From Blasia pusilla (Eukaryota > Marchantiophyta > Marchantiopsida > Blasiales), in contig CM114271.1 in NCBI GenBank assembly GCA_050084515.1, forward strand, positions 27,156,001 to 27,220,000: 64,000 nt of DNA, read 5' to 3'. Below, piece after piece: positions 1-9,823 of the stretch. Every line of letters begins with the position of its first letter. The first letter of the stretch is position 1. Position numbers and translations under genes: made by a program. The notes below the pieces were generated by a model that worked only from the letters and a program-made list of their open reading frames with translations, was not told the origin of the DNA and ran no database searches.

Positions 1-1722
1 TTATTCTCCTTGATGCAAGATTTGGTGTACCGGGTCACAGACTGTTGCCAATGGAAAACATCTGACCTTTCCCTCTCCGGTTGAACCACTCCACCCGAGA
101 ACACTTCCCGGATAGCAATCCACCTAGGTTGTGCATTGTCCGCCATGAACCCATAAATTTTCGGAGGTGGCCTTTTGTTTTCCTTCACCACCTCTAATAA
201 GAGTAACCATCACATCTTCAAACTACCAATGTCTTCTGCCTTTACTTCATAGACAAATGTAGTTTTGAGTCCCTTCTCCACATGGTCATAAACGTGAGCA
301 CCCATCGTCAACCATCCGTTCAGCACTCTGTAGCAAATATCAAAGCTTACCCAACTCCCGTAAAGATCTTCCCCTTCCCTCATTCGATCTATAAGATCGA
401 GGCCACTCGACGGACCTGTGGTTGACATTTTGAAGACATAGGCCCTGGATCCCTCGCCTCCTTGGCCCATGAACTACCATCTCTGAATGAATGGAAATCT
501 GGAGTTGGCCTTGATTCTGGTGATGGCATCCATTTCGGCCGTCTTTCCATCCAGAACTCGTATTTGACGTAGCAAATTCCGGAAGCATTCAGGATCAGCG
601 AGAAATGCGAGATTTTCCCAGAGTTGTTTCTCCTCAACCGCCGTGATCTCGCCCTGTCCAAGGATTCCAAGCAATTGTTCACAAATTTGTGATGCCGTTG
701 TGAGCTTGATCACTCCGGGCTTTGAACCCGAAGAGTTTCTGTAGACCTCGGCTACTTTCTTCGCCACATCCTCCTTGATGTGTCTTTGAATTGCATCGGT
801 CACAGGATGAGTGTGGGAGCCAACATGGACTGCCAGCCTTGTATACTCTGACTTGGAGCCCAAGTCGTGGACAATGAAAAATATGTATGCAGGACACGCT
901 CCAACACAGAAGGGCGATGCCTGACAATGAGGACATTGATGGCCTCCCGTCGGTATGGTGGCATCGACCTCATATGGAGTTTCTGCATTCTTGGGAGGGA
1001 ATTGTGACGTATTGACTCGCCCGTTGCGCTCTAGATACGGGCATGCTGGACTTCTACACTCCAAGGCTCCCACGCATTGGCGGCGGGAGACAATCCAAGG
1101 ACCATCTGGAATTGAAGACCTTTGGTCCGTTGAAGCTGCACCATCGATGACAATCAGACTTTCTATCCATACCCTTCAAGCGTCCTCCATCCTTCTTTTG
1201 AGCAGGAGCAGCAAGTGGAGGCAACTCAAAAATGCAATTACCATCGTACGTGGGCGGAAGCTCGTCGACAAGAATGTGCTTGAACATTTTCAAGGCCAGA
1301 GACATAAGCAAACTATTGCCGGACACTCGCAAGAGGAACGAGTAGGCGGACAGAGGGCCCGATTGGTGTCCGATAGATCCACTGAGGTTGATAACATCCG
1401 GAATCTCTTGAGGAAGAACAACATTGTTACAAGCGTGCGAAGTTGGAGTCGAAGCCGGATCTGCAGAGCTTGGAGTTGCAAACGTAGAGCTCGGAGCACT
1501 AGGAAATTCTAGATCGTCTACTTGGGAAACAGACGAATTCAGGGGCAGGCCGTAAACTCTGTATTGACCATTTGGTAGAGGTAGGAGATTCCATACTTTA
1601 CGGTCAGAGGTCACTGGCTGGACCGTCTTACCTATTATGTCTTCAGACTGCGTCCACCTAACATCTTTGGATACAAAGATGGTTCCAATTGGAAAAGAAA
1701 TCGAGCAGATGAAAATTTTCAT
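1..1722 (-). pseudogene. Transposase-like ORF, copy 1 (ORF T1), broken and cut by window edge
   Basis: Three minus-strand reading frames follow one another (1722-1054, 1073-474, 470-210) and open sequence continues to base 1, so this is one protein broken by at least two frameshifts or stops. A cysteine cluster (CPHCQASPFCVGAC) is followed by a His-rich stretch (HVGSHTHP), spaced like the WRKY/GCM-type zinc-binding modules that precede many Mutator-like (MULE) transposase cores. Further on, the stretch GAHVYDHVEKGLKTTFVYEV resembles the core region of plant MULE-like proteins. The family assignment is inference; no catalytic triad is proven. A close homologue lies at 48690-50459 with the same gene order around it, so the ORF belongs to a repeated element. 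It points away from the hairpin array and unit A to its right. Confidence 0.5.
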
Positions 1723-1850
1723 CCACTGCTATGAAAGACTCACGAGCTTGGGGTCGAATGATTTTTGATTGAGGAAAGGCCGCCAGATGACTGCCACAAG
1801 TGAGCTTAACATAATTATCCATTCCAAGAAGATTCCAACGGGAGGAGACT

Positions 1851-1874
1851 GAGAATGAGAATGAGAATGAGAAT
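1851..1874. repeat. (GAGAAT)4 microsatellite upstream of ORF T1
   Basis: Four perfect 6-bp units, followed by a short AT-rich stretch (tttaatttatagtgaatag). The same microsatellite and the same following stretch occur just upstream of the second copy at 50481-50545, showing that the 5' flank was copied together with the ORF. Confidence 0.85.
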
Positions 1875-2084
1875 ATTTAATTTATAGTGAATAGGGAACA
1901 GATACTCCTGACAGATTTTTACTGACAAGATGAATTCGGTGGGTGACATTGTCTGACACAATCGATCCAATTCTGTAACACATTCAATTCTGTTGCAATA
2001 TGTTACCGGATTTGGGAAGCAGAGGGTTGCGCATCACATTTGGAACCCACCAAAGTCCTGGTAACTCAAAAATTACCCGAAGCT

Positions 2085-2610
2085 AACCGAAGCCTGCAAC
2101 CCGTCAGCATCGAACGGGTTGCACGCTTCTGCGAAACATTGTCGAAGCGAGCAACCCGTCGCTCTCCGACGAGTTGCTCGGATATGGCTCCTTCTTGCCC
2201 GAAGATGCCGGAGGCGTGCAAACCGTATGTTCCCAATGAGTTCAGCGGGTGCCTCACCTTTTTGCCCAAAGATGGCGAGGCGTGCAACCCGTCGCCCTCC
2301 AACGGGTTGCGCAAGGGCCTTGCCTTGTGGTGCAGCCAGCCGGACTCTGACGACTTGCACAGGAACCCTTGATGAGGGAAGCGTGCAACCCAATGGTCTC
2401 CGACGGATTGCCCAAGATACGTCCCGTTCCCGTCCCAAACACAGCGGAGGCGCGCAACATGTCGGTCTCCAACGGGTTGCGTGGGTACCTCGCGTTCTTT
2501 TCCGAAGACGACGGAGGTGCTCAACCCGTCGGTCTCCGACGGGTTGCTCGCGCACGTGGCGACGTACCCAGGATGGCGGAGCCCGCAACCTGTCGGACTC
2601 GACGGATTGC
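2085..2610. repeat. Hairpin-repeat array 1, upstream of unit A copy 1
   Basis: About eight or nine imperfect copies of a 27-bp inverted repeat: arm GCAACCCGTCGG, a 3-nt centre, arm CCGACGGGTTGC. They are spaced about 60-70 bp apart and joined by semi-conserved spacers such as gaagatgccggaggcgtgc. The array ends about 90 bp before a TATA box. Long open frames across it, rich in peptides such as ATRRSPTGC, are by-products of the repeat rather than genes. Confidence 0.9.
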
Positions 2611-2699
2611 CATTTTTCACGTCCGGACTTCCGTAACATCCGGCACGTCGCCGTCGAAAGGACGACGGGACCCAACGGTCAGCCCAACGGCTAGAAAAG

Positions 2700-2707
2700 T
2701 ATAAATA
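2700..2707 (+). promoter_or_regulatory. TATA box of unit A copy 1
   Basis: TATAAATA preceded by cccaacggctagaaaag. The same block (cccaacgg, about 20 bp, gaaaag, TATAAA) lies at 57989 and 61887, each time just downstream of a hairpin array and about 290-340 bp before the homologous first exon. Conservation of position across three copies makes a real promoter likely. Confidence 0.7.
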
Positions 2708-2840
2708 GGGCAGAAATTGCTCATTTCCGGTTTCTCATTTTGGGATCTTCATTCCTCACTCTCCCGCGCAGTAGTTGATCAGATACAAAGGGGCATTTCA
2801 CACGGCAACACATCGCGAGTTGATAGGAGGGAACGAGAGC

Positions 2841-2925
2841 GAGACGATTCGACCGAACGACGGCAAGACGGTTCGACTGAGCGATAGCGGGACGATTCGA
2901 GCTACCCATCAAGGCGATTCGAGCT
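2841..2925 (+). repeat. Leader tandem repeats of unit A copy 1
   Basis: Degenerate units of about 22 bp built on gagacgattcga between the TATA box and the start codon. The third copy has a cleaner version of the same tract at 61985-62080. Confidence 0.6.
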
Positions 2926-2999
2926 CCCCATCTCGACATCAGCAAGGCGACTGATCAAGGGATTTGTCGTGGACATAGTTGGAGGCATTTTCGGAAAAA

Positions 3000-3625
3000 A
3001 TGACGAGGAAAAAATCACAAGCCAACAAGTCTGGGAGCTTCACTCCGAAGTCCATTATGACTCCTGCGTCAGCTTCTCCTGGGCCTCGTTCGGCGAATGA
3101 AATTAGGCAGCAGGAAATTGAGGAGCGGGAAAGGGAAGCGGAGATGCACAACCAAGTGCTTCTCGCGAGACTTGTTCAAGAGGCGCTAGATAAACAGAAC
3201 GCAGAGGCTGAGACGTTGCAGGCCTTGAAGAAAAGGATCGCCGACGAAAAGAGAGAAAAGAAGCGTCTGGACGCGTCGGTGAGGAGGGCAGAATTGGCTA
3301 AAGCGAGGAGGGAAAAAGCGATAGCCATTGATGATAGCCCAGCCTGTCCAACCGCAAGTGTTGAGATGCGGAAATGTCCCCACGAAGTCGGGGACACAAT
3401 CAACATAGTGGAAACGCCGAAGTTGAAATCGATGGACGCGAGGTCATGAGGACCGCCGGCGTGGAGATGGTGGACATGGCCGAAGAAGCCGGAGAGCGGT
3501 CATTCGACTCCAAGCCCGGCGGAGGACATCGACCTCTATCGGATCGACGAGTTCCCGGTCGATCTGCGGCTCTGTCTCGAGACAAGTTAGGCTGGTCAAG
3601 AAACCGACCCCATTTTCGAAAGCGG
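3000..3625 (+). pseudogene. Unit A copy 1, exon 1: Lys/Glu-rich coiled-coil N-terminus
   Basis: The start at 3000 (MTRKKSQ) was preferred over an in-frame ATG at 2979 because the third copy begins at the equivalent ATG (62178). A basic, Ser-rich N-terminus is followed by a strongly charged helix with an EIRQQEIEERERE core and KKRIADEKREKKRLDASVRR, a likely coiled coil. After about residue 150 the frame is shifted relative to the other copies; the acidic part equivalent to EEIDLYQIDEFLVDLPTVVP in copy 3 is still readable in another frame. The exon ends at AGCGG followed by gtaag. I do not recognise the family. Confidence 0.55.
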
Positions 3626-3712
3626 GTAAGAGAGGATCTGGGTTTTTGAATTATGTGAATTGCAATTCATTGGGAATTCAGTGTAGCTTATTGATCTTGT
3701 CCCGTTCGATAG

Positions 3713-4180
3713 GTGGTAAAGAAGATGGCACTCATGGAGGGCCCAACGCCCGAGGATTCCACTCTGCCGATTGCGGACAATGGAATACGTCTGCGAAATT
3801 CATCCCGGCGAGGACATCGCGAAAGCTTAAACAATCGCGGCGGAAAGATCCACGTCGACAGCTTTCCTCCCTTCTATGTTTAGCCTTACGGCGAGCATGG
3901 AACCCAAGCTCAGTTACGGAGGAGGACTTGGAAAAGCTCGACACATTCGGAGGATGCGAGACCAGGATTTCAGAAGGCAAGTTGAGGGCACGGAATTCAG
4001 CTGGATGAGGAATCTGCATTTCTTCATCTGGGATGGAAATCACAGGTTCATGGCCTGGACCAAGTTTGCGGAGGAGCGGCCCAACTCATTGGAGGCACAT
4101 TTCTGCGTGAAGGCAGTGGTCCTTCACCCATTCCCTCATCACATGGCAACGGTGGAGATGGCAATGCATGCCATGAACAC
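3713..4180 (+). pseudogene. Unit A copy 1, exon 2: conserved HFCVK/PFPHHM domain
   Basis: The acceptor (cgatag) follows an 87-bp intron (3626-3712) found at the same place in copies 2 and 3. The exon reads VVKKMALMEG, then frame-disturbed sequence, then a well-conserved stretch with FSWMRNLHFFIWDGNHRFMA and AHFCVKAVVLHPFPHHMATV, ending at MN before gtgag. These His- and aromatic-rich blocks are the best-conserved protein segment among the three copies. I do not recognise the fold. Confidence 0.55.
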
Positions 4181-4940
4181 GTGAGTATCTTTAACACTTG
4201 CGCAACTCGTCAGGACAGTTGTTGGGATGCTTTAACACTTACGCAACTCGTCGGACTCCGACGAGTTGCTCGATTGATGAATGGGTTAGGTTTGTTTTTG
4301 CCGAAAGCAACTCGTCGGACTCCGACGGGTTGCTCGACTGCACGCTATTTCGGATGTTTTTTTAAGAATGCAACTCGTCGGACTCCAACGAGTTGTTTGA
4401 TTGACCACAGATTTAATTAGTTTTTGGCGCAAAGCAAAACGTCGGAGTCCGACGGGTTGCTCGACTCGCCGCCTTGTCAAGATGTTTTTTGAAGAATGCA
4501 ACTCGTCGGACTCCGACGAGTTGTTCGACTGACTGCAGGTTTAGAAGGTTTTTTCCCCAAAGCAACCCATCATAGTACAACGGGTTGCTTGCCTCAAAGA
4601 TGTTTTTGGCCGATATCAACCCGTCGGAGTCCGACGGGTTGCATTCGGAAGTTGGTTTCCCAAATTTTGTGTCAAATTGCAAGTTTACATTCAATTACGC
4701 AGCCTGTCGGACTCCGACGGGTTGCTATGTTCACGTTAGTATGTTCAGTTGCACAACCCGTTGGAGTCCGACGGGTTGAAACCAGGCATTAGCAAATCTG
4801 AATGCAATCCGTCGGACTCCGACGGGTTGCATCATTTAGCTCGTTGCTAGAATTCGACCTTGAGCTGTGACGACCCGTCGAAGTCCGACGGGTTGCAGGA
4901 ACCCATGTAATTTCTTGACGGGTTGAGTTTGGATGTGCAG
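4181..4940 (+). repeat. Hairpin-filled intron 2 of unit A copy 1
   Basis: About a dozen hairpin repeats between a GTGAGT donor at 4181 and an acceptor (ggatgtgcag) ending at 4940. Copy 3 has the same intron between equivalent sites (63383-63927), also filled with hairpins, so their presence in this intron is a shared trait. Examples with both arms altered to match: 4243-4269 and 4499-4525 carry GCAACTCG opposite CGAGTTG. Confidence 0.8.
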
Positions 4941-5175
4941 GATTGTATCGGAGGGGAATGTCACCCACCACGGATCCAGGACTGCGATCGGGTGAGGAGG
5001 GTGCTTACGACGTACCCGGGAGAGTACAGGGGGTTCTTGGGCGATGCCCTTGTCAATTAGATGCTTGCAAAGGGTGCTCAGATTAAAAAGAAAACTTGGG
5101 CAAATAAGTTTATTTCCCAAGATGCAGCCGTAACCATCCTTTGCTGATCAAGATACAGCGCAAGAAAAGCGCGCT

Positions 5176-6181
5176 TTGGAGCTAGAGCGGAGGGAGAAGG
5201 TATCTGCGTCTGAGCGCGCCAAATTCATCCAAGCTGCAATATCTACAGCAACGAAATACACGGCGAGCAAGATGCAGCGATACATCAGCATTCTCAACCC
5301 CGAACTTGGTCCGGAGTTCTACAAGGAGCTGAAGGCGATTATCAAGCGCCAACGGAAAAGGGATGAAGAACCGCATGGTCGGATTGGGGAGAAAGTGTCC
5401 CTGGATCGCGTGCATCGGTTTGCGTTGTCCGGGATAAGCGAGTTTAGGAGGATCCGACTGATGAAAATCAGTCTCGAGGGCTCAGAGGCCCAGAAGAGGG
5501 CGGCACACCATCCTCCGGGTGTGTCCGATCCAGTGATCTCGCATTGGCTACGCGAATGGTCGTTCTGGGACGCGTTGCGGGTAATCAGGAAGTCCGTGCT
5601 GGACGGTCTGCAAGTAGAGCTCAGAAGATTAGAGCCCATCCCGCCGGAAGCAAACCTTGAAAGTTCTAGAGATTTCGAGGTTTGGCTCGACGACATCCGG
5701 GACAAGCCAACCAAAAACCCAAGATTCAAGACCATGTTCAAGGTTTGCGTCCTCCCTCAGGTAGAGCTTGACGAAGAAGTAGAGGGGAACAAACGGGATC
5801 AAGCGAAGAAGAAGCGAGATCTACAGGAGCAGACGGCCGATTTTGTTCAACTAAAAGCTGCCCAACGGATGGTCTTCAGGTACCTCGTCCAATGTAAGAA
5901 TGCAGTACGTGGGGAAAAGTACCGTGAGCCTTGAAATTGTGGGCCGCCGCGGATGCGAGACATTCTCCATGTACGACATGGAGATGGGGCAGCACATGTC
6001 CGATTGGGAGGTGGAGAATTGCCCCATTTGGCTCAACGTCAACGACCCTGAAGACATCACCGATAAGGATTTACGAGTGCTTCATGATATAGTGGCCTCA
6101 GGACAAGACGACATCCCCAATTTCGTCCAGCCTGAAGACTTCTTCGGAGGAGATCTGAAGAGCAGGCCACGAGGCGGCTAA
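5176..6181 (+). pseudogene. Unit A copy 1, middle region: charged helical protein
   Basis: One open frame of 252 residues (5176-5934) is continued, after a shift near 5910, by a 93-residue frame to 6181. The first part is helical and basic (SERAKFIQAAIS, FYKELKAIIKRQRKRD), then has HWLREWSFWDALRVIRKSVL and a KKKRDLQEQTADF helix. The second part is acidic (CPIWLNVNDPEDITDKDLRV). No signal peptide or membrane segment is visible. It follows the short third exon (from 4941) of the same unit. Function unknown. Confidence 0.5.
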
Positions 6182-6433
6182 GTTGGCTTCCAAGGTCCGC
6201 TGACCAAAGACAAATCCACAAATGGTCTCAAATGCAAGGCGAGGGGAGGGAAAAATTCAGAGGCCGAGTCTTCCCAAAGAGAGGCTGAAGATTCAAGGCC
6301 AGAGGCGGAATCGTCCGGACGAGCAAGGAGAGAGGGTCGGACCAGGTCCTCGGCAAAAAAAACGCCACCAGAGTCCGAGGTCATAGAAACCCCGACAAGC
6401 CGTCCCGAGGACTAGGAGAAGCGGAAGCGAGAG

Positions 6434-6946
6434 GTGCCGGGTTGTCCCAAGGAGAATACGATCCATCATCCTTGGGAAGACACGGAGACAAACAACGACC
6501 GCTCAAGCGTCCTCCTTGATTCACTCCTTTCTTGGATGAGTGAAGAGCTTGATTCTCAAGCGTCGACACCAGCCATCGAAAATTTGACAACGCTGGGACG
6601 GAAGCTCCAACAAAACGGGCACGCTGCCTGGACGGTGAATGGAGTGGTCGAAGAGGTTGCGGTGGATCTCTTGATCTCCGATCTGCCCTCGGGGTTGCGA
6701 CTTTGGGGCGAGAATCCGTCGGACGAAGTACCTGAGTGGAATGTGCGCTCTCTTATCACCGATTGCGCTTTTGTTCTCCTTTGCGACGCCTATCCGAGTG
6801 CAGGGCTGCTTCTTGGTGTTGGATCGGAGGGAGCGAGGCGAGCTCTTCAACCTCCGTGTGTCAAGAGGTCGCTAAAGTGGAGGACGGCGCAATCATGGAT
6901 CATCAAAAACGAGTACCCACTCCGATCCGCGACGAGTCAGATTCGG
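6434..6946 (+). pseudogene. Unit A copy 1: methyltransferase-like region, motif IV half
   Basis: Around 6655-6690 the frame reads EVAVDLLISDLPSGLRLWGE. This has the form of the catalytic motif IV of amino-methyltransferases (DL-I-(D/N/S)PP(Y/F/W)-G), with DPPY degraded to DLPS. A hydrophobic strand (TDCAFVLLC) follows, as expected for the next core strands. The exon ends before gtaag at 6947. The glycine-rich SAM motif comes later (7465-7977), an order of IV before I that fits beta-class N6-adenine or N4-cytosine methyltransferases, including the MT-A70 group. The altered catalytic residues suggest this copy is dead. Assignment is by motif reading only. Confidence 0.45.
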
Positions 6947-7464
6947 GTAAGGCTCAATTCCTGTACTATAATTTCAATTATATTTTAATGATGTGTATAA
7001 TGAGAGTCAATCTGGGTTTTTTTGTCGTGAGCAACCCGTCGGAAGGCGGACGGGTTCTTCGGGTTTAGAGCACCCATGCTCGGTGAGAGCAACCCATCGG
7101 TTTCCGGCGGGTTACATCTTTCCCCATACACAAGGAAAACGCGGTGTACGCAACCCGTCGGAATCAACAAGGTTGCGATTGCTTTTGGTTTTTCGTTGAT
7201 TTTGGTTTTGGATGCAACCCGCCGATAGCGGCGGGTTGCTCTCGGCAAGCATGGGCTGCTCTAGGAGAGCAACCGTCGCCTTCCGACGGGTTGGTCATTT
7301 AACAAAAAACAGAGCCCGGCGGGTTGTTTTAGTCACGACCAACCCGTCCGAAGCGCGACGGGTAGGTCGGGACAAAACAACCCGTTGGACTCGGCGAGTT
7401 GATCCAAAGTCGATTATTGAAAATGTTCTCAAGCCGACTTCTTTAGTTTCGACATTGTTTCCAG
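6947..7464 (+). repeat. Hairpin-filled intron within the methyltransferase-like region
   Basis: The donor gtaagg at 6947 and a likely acceptor (tgtttccag, ending 7464) enclose seven or eight hairpins between about 7027 and 7410. One, at 7213-7238, reads GCAACCCGCCG-atag-CGGCGGGTTGC, where a T-to-C change in one arm is matched in the other. Several here have drifted more than in other clusters. Confidence 0.65.
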
Positions 7465-7977
7465 CGTCTTTGATTCTGAGATGGACCACTCCCTCACGTC
7501 TCTTCGCCCGTTCGCCCGAGCACAATTTCCAGGTGTTCAAGATCCAGGATCCTCTGGATCCATGCTCGATGGGTACAGCTTAGATAGTTTGTACAATTCC
7601 CCCCCCCCCCCGGGAATTTACATGCAAGACAGTACCCCATACGGGGAGGAAGGAAAAGTCGCCCGACCACGATGCAAGCGCTCATCGAGCTCTGCTCAAG
7701 GCCGGGTGACTTGGTGTTCGACTTAGTGGGACTTTCAGGGCAAGTATCAAAGGCACTGGCAAAGTGGCAGAACATTCTGCCTCGAGGAAGGCGAAGCTGT
7801 TTGACCTTTGCAAGGAGGCAAAGCGAGAATCTGAAAGGCTCGTTGGGCGTACAACTCTCCACGGCCGAGAGCTCGGTTCGAGCCACCCTTGGTAGTGACT
7901 CCATCGTCACTTCCAACGATTCCAAAAATCGGGAGGGCAAGGCGAAAGTAATTTTGCAAGAGCTCGGACGATGACGA
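7465..7977 (+). pseudogene. Unit A copy 1: methyltransferase-like region, SAM-binding motif I half
   Basis: The frame at 7672-7760 reads MQALIELCSRPGDLVFDLVG followed by LSGQVSKALAKW. This fits the motif X/I block of beta-class DNA methyltransferases, where a target-selection helix precedes PGD-V-DPF-GSG-T. The helix KLFDLCKEAKRESERLV is readable nearby in a shifted frame and would follow motif II. Frameshifts, including one at a run of ten C near 7600, break the gene. The alternative is chance similarity of one glycine-rich strand, but motif IV upstream in the right order makes that less likely. Confidence 0.45.
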
Positions 7978-8204
7978 GTGAGTTCAAAGAACTCAACGAC
8001 CAGCAAATTTTGACCGGCAGTGTTTGGAGTAGGGAGTTTTTGATAATGAGGCAAAGATTTCATAGAATAGATCAAATGTCTGATTGAGCTTTTTGGATGA
8101 TATAAAGCGAGAAGATTTTTTGAACGATGGTGGTGCTTGTAAAAGTTTCTTTGATCATTTTTGTCTTTTCGAATGTGATCGTCTATGTTCTCCACGGACT
8201 TCTA

Positions 8205-8362
8205 TTTTGCAACCCGTCGGATTTCTCCTGCTTGCAACTTTTCACTTTATGACCACTGCAACGCGTCGGATTTCTCCTGCTTGCAACTTTTCACTTTTTG
8301 ACCACTGCACCCTTTTTACCACTTCCAGGCAACCTGTCTGATTCCGACAAGTTTCCTGATCG
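8205..8362. repeat. Short hairpin and tandem-duplication cluster
   Basis: Two direct copies of a unit of about 55 bp (gtcggatttctcctgcttgc, then aacttttcactttatgacca and its near-copy), each starting with a left hairpin arm, followed by a complete but diverged hairpin at 8329-8355. It lies between the last two exons of unit A copy 1. Confidence 0.6.
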
Positions 8363-8561
8363 GACTCTTCCCCTGTTGGTCCAACTTAAGAGGCAGTCTG
8401 GCGGGCTTCTTCCCTTGGCACCTTCCCCTCAACTCGTAAAGGTAGGTGTAGGCTTCTTTTCTTCTCTCAGACGTGTTGGATTCCTTCTACCTGTGCGATT
8501 GCCATAATGGTATTACCGGGGACGGAGCAGATATTGATACTGGATGGGTGTCACATTGCAG

Positions 8562-8793
8562 AGCATACAAGGTATACTGCCGAGGAAGGCGGTGGGACTC
8601 GAGACAGGTTACATGGGACCGTTATGGTGTACCTAGGGGGGGGCCAAGGCTCTTGAATTCGCCAACATTTTCGATCTCCGTCTACAATCGGCCAGAGGAG
8701 CCACTTGTATCCCAGGACATTCCTTTGGTACTATCACCGAGGAGAGTTAGGAGTAAATTTGTAGATGACGAGGCTGAAGAAATCATAGACTAG
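8562..8793 (+). CDS. Unit A copy 1: acidic C-terminal tail exon (tentative)
   Basis: An open frame ends in KFVDDEAEEIID before a TAG at 8791-8793. It may start after a splice acceptor (cacattgcag) ending at 8561. The middle is rich in Pro, Ser and Arg and looks disordered. AATAAA lies 35 bp after the stop. Membership of the same gene is inferred from position only. Confidence 0.35.
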
Positions 8794-8827
8794 GTGAAAT
8801 GTACATTTTCGAGGTTCCTTCGGAGGT

Positions 8828-8833
8828 AATAAA
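8828..8833 (+). terminator. Polyadenylation signal AATAAA of unit A copy 1
   Basis: Canonical AATAAA 35 bp downstream of the last stop codon of the unit. Single hexamers are common by chance, so confidence is moderate. Confidence 0.4.
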
Positions 8834-8937
8834 GGACGAGATTTTTCCAACCCATAATCGTGTTTGTAAAATTTTGCTGGAATATTTTTAATTTTTGGAC
8901 TTGTGGATTGTGTTCTTTTAGCTACTCAGAATTACAA

Positions 8938-9245
8938 TTCTGCAACCCGTATGATTCCGACGGGTTGGAACTTTTTGCTTTTTGCCCACTGCAACTTTTT
9001 AACCATTTCCAAGCAACTTTGTCGGATTCGGACGGGTTATTTCGCTTGAGTGATCGGACTCTATCCCGGTGAGACCAACTTCTGACGCATTGTGGCGGGC
9101 TTCTTGACTTTTGGCTCGTTCCCCTTCATTCGTCCAACCAGTTGTAGGCTTCTTTTCTTGTCTAAGATGTGCAGGATTCCTACTACCTGTCGAATTGCCA
9201 TTTCGGATTCCCAACCTGTTAGATCGTCGTGGGTGCAGGGTGGAA
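8938..9245. repeat. Diverged hairpins and partial duplicate of the 8.2-8.5 kb segment
   Basis: Hairpins at about 8941-8967 and 9013-9040. Flanking text (tgatcggactc, aggcttcttttcttgtct, ctacctgtcgaattgcca) repeats that at 8357-8510, so about 250 bp was duplicated and has diverged. From here to 9600 I see no gene; an open frame at 9297-9533 is unremarkable. Confidence 0.5.
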
Positions 9246-9604
9246 GAAAATCACTTCTAAAAATCTTTCCTTTCTTATGGTGAGCTTTCTTAAGGGTTGG
9301 GAGGGGTGCAGCTTCTCGGTTTCTCAGCCTTAGGATCTGATTTGTTCACATTTCACAAAGTTGGTCTTGAGCAGACACCATTCATAACCAACAGAAAGTT
9401 GGTTATGGGGCAATTTAGGGGAGGCCATGATGCAGGCAACAATCCCTGCAAAAAGAGAGGTACCCATCCGGGTGGTCCTCCAACAAAAATACCAAGGGCA
9501 CTGGTTTTTGTTGACAGAGACAGGGAATGTTAAGAAACTTAGGCTCACATGGAGAGTGATGGAAAAATGTTTAGGGTGGTCTTATGATGTCTCCTTTTTT
9601 CTCG

Positions 9605-9823
9605 CCCCCAGGAAAGAGGAGAGGAAGAGAGGGCCAAATGTGGACCACTAAATACTCTCTTCTAAAGATTTCCTGAATTTTAAAGCAAACAAAAATTTCA
9701 AATATGTCAAAAAGTTTTGAAGAGAGGAGGCGGACTTGGCCTTTTTTTTTTTAAGAGAGACTCTCCTCTCTTCCTCTCTTCCTCTCCTCTCTTACTCTCT
9801 CCTGTCAGAATACCAGCCCCCCA
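9605..9823 (-). mobile_element. Short non-autonomous element with purine-rich ends (second copy of the 55.6 kb type)
   Basis: The right end is the reverse complement of the left end of the element at 55631 (GGGGGCTGGTATTCTG, then purine-rich GAGAGG runs and an oligo-A tract), and the left end holds an inverted purine-rich counterpart near 9612. No clear target duplication was found here, so the left boundary is approximate. Confidence 0.45.

Larger units (their letters stand above)
2700..8833 (+). mobile_element. Unit A copy 1: repeated TATA-to-AATAAA transcription unit, undescribed family
   Basis: The most complete of three copies (others from 57989 and 61887). It has a TATA box, a leader with short tandem repeats, a coiled-coil exon, a conserved small intron, a second conserved exon, a hairpin-filled intron, a long middle ORF, a methyltransferase-like region split by another hairpin intron, an acidic tail exon and AATAAA at 8828-8833. 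No LTRs, reverse transcriptase or terminal inverted repeats were seen, so its mode of spread is unknown. It could be part of a large DNA transposon together with the divergent ORF T1. Several frameshifts and in-frame stops show that this copy is decayed. Confidence 0.55.

Noticed and set aside
2040-2704. Long open frames on both strands across the hairpin arrays (also at 4181-4800, 48.0-48.5, 51.0-51.4, 57.0-57.6 and 61.3-62.1 kb)
   Set aside because: They are produced by the GC-rich hairpin unit, appear in several frames at once and consist of the same few peptides. No start, splice or domain evidence supports them.
4243-4269. Hairpins read as intrinsic transcription terminators
   Set aside because: They lack following T-runs and the genome is eukaryotic; most lie in introns or upstream arrays.
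7596-7610. Run of ten C read as a possible programmed frameshift site in unit A
   Set aside because: The surrounding gene has many other lesions, and long C runs are also prone to sequencing error; no second copy in the window covers it.
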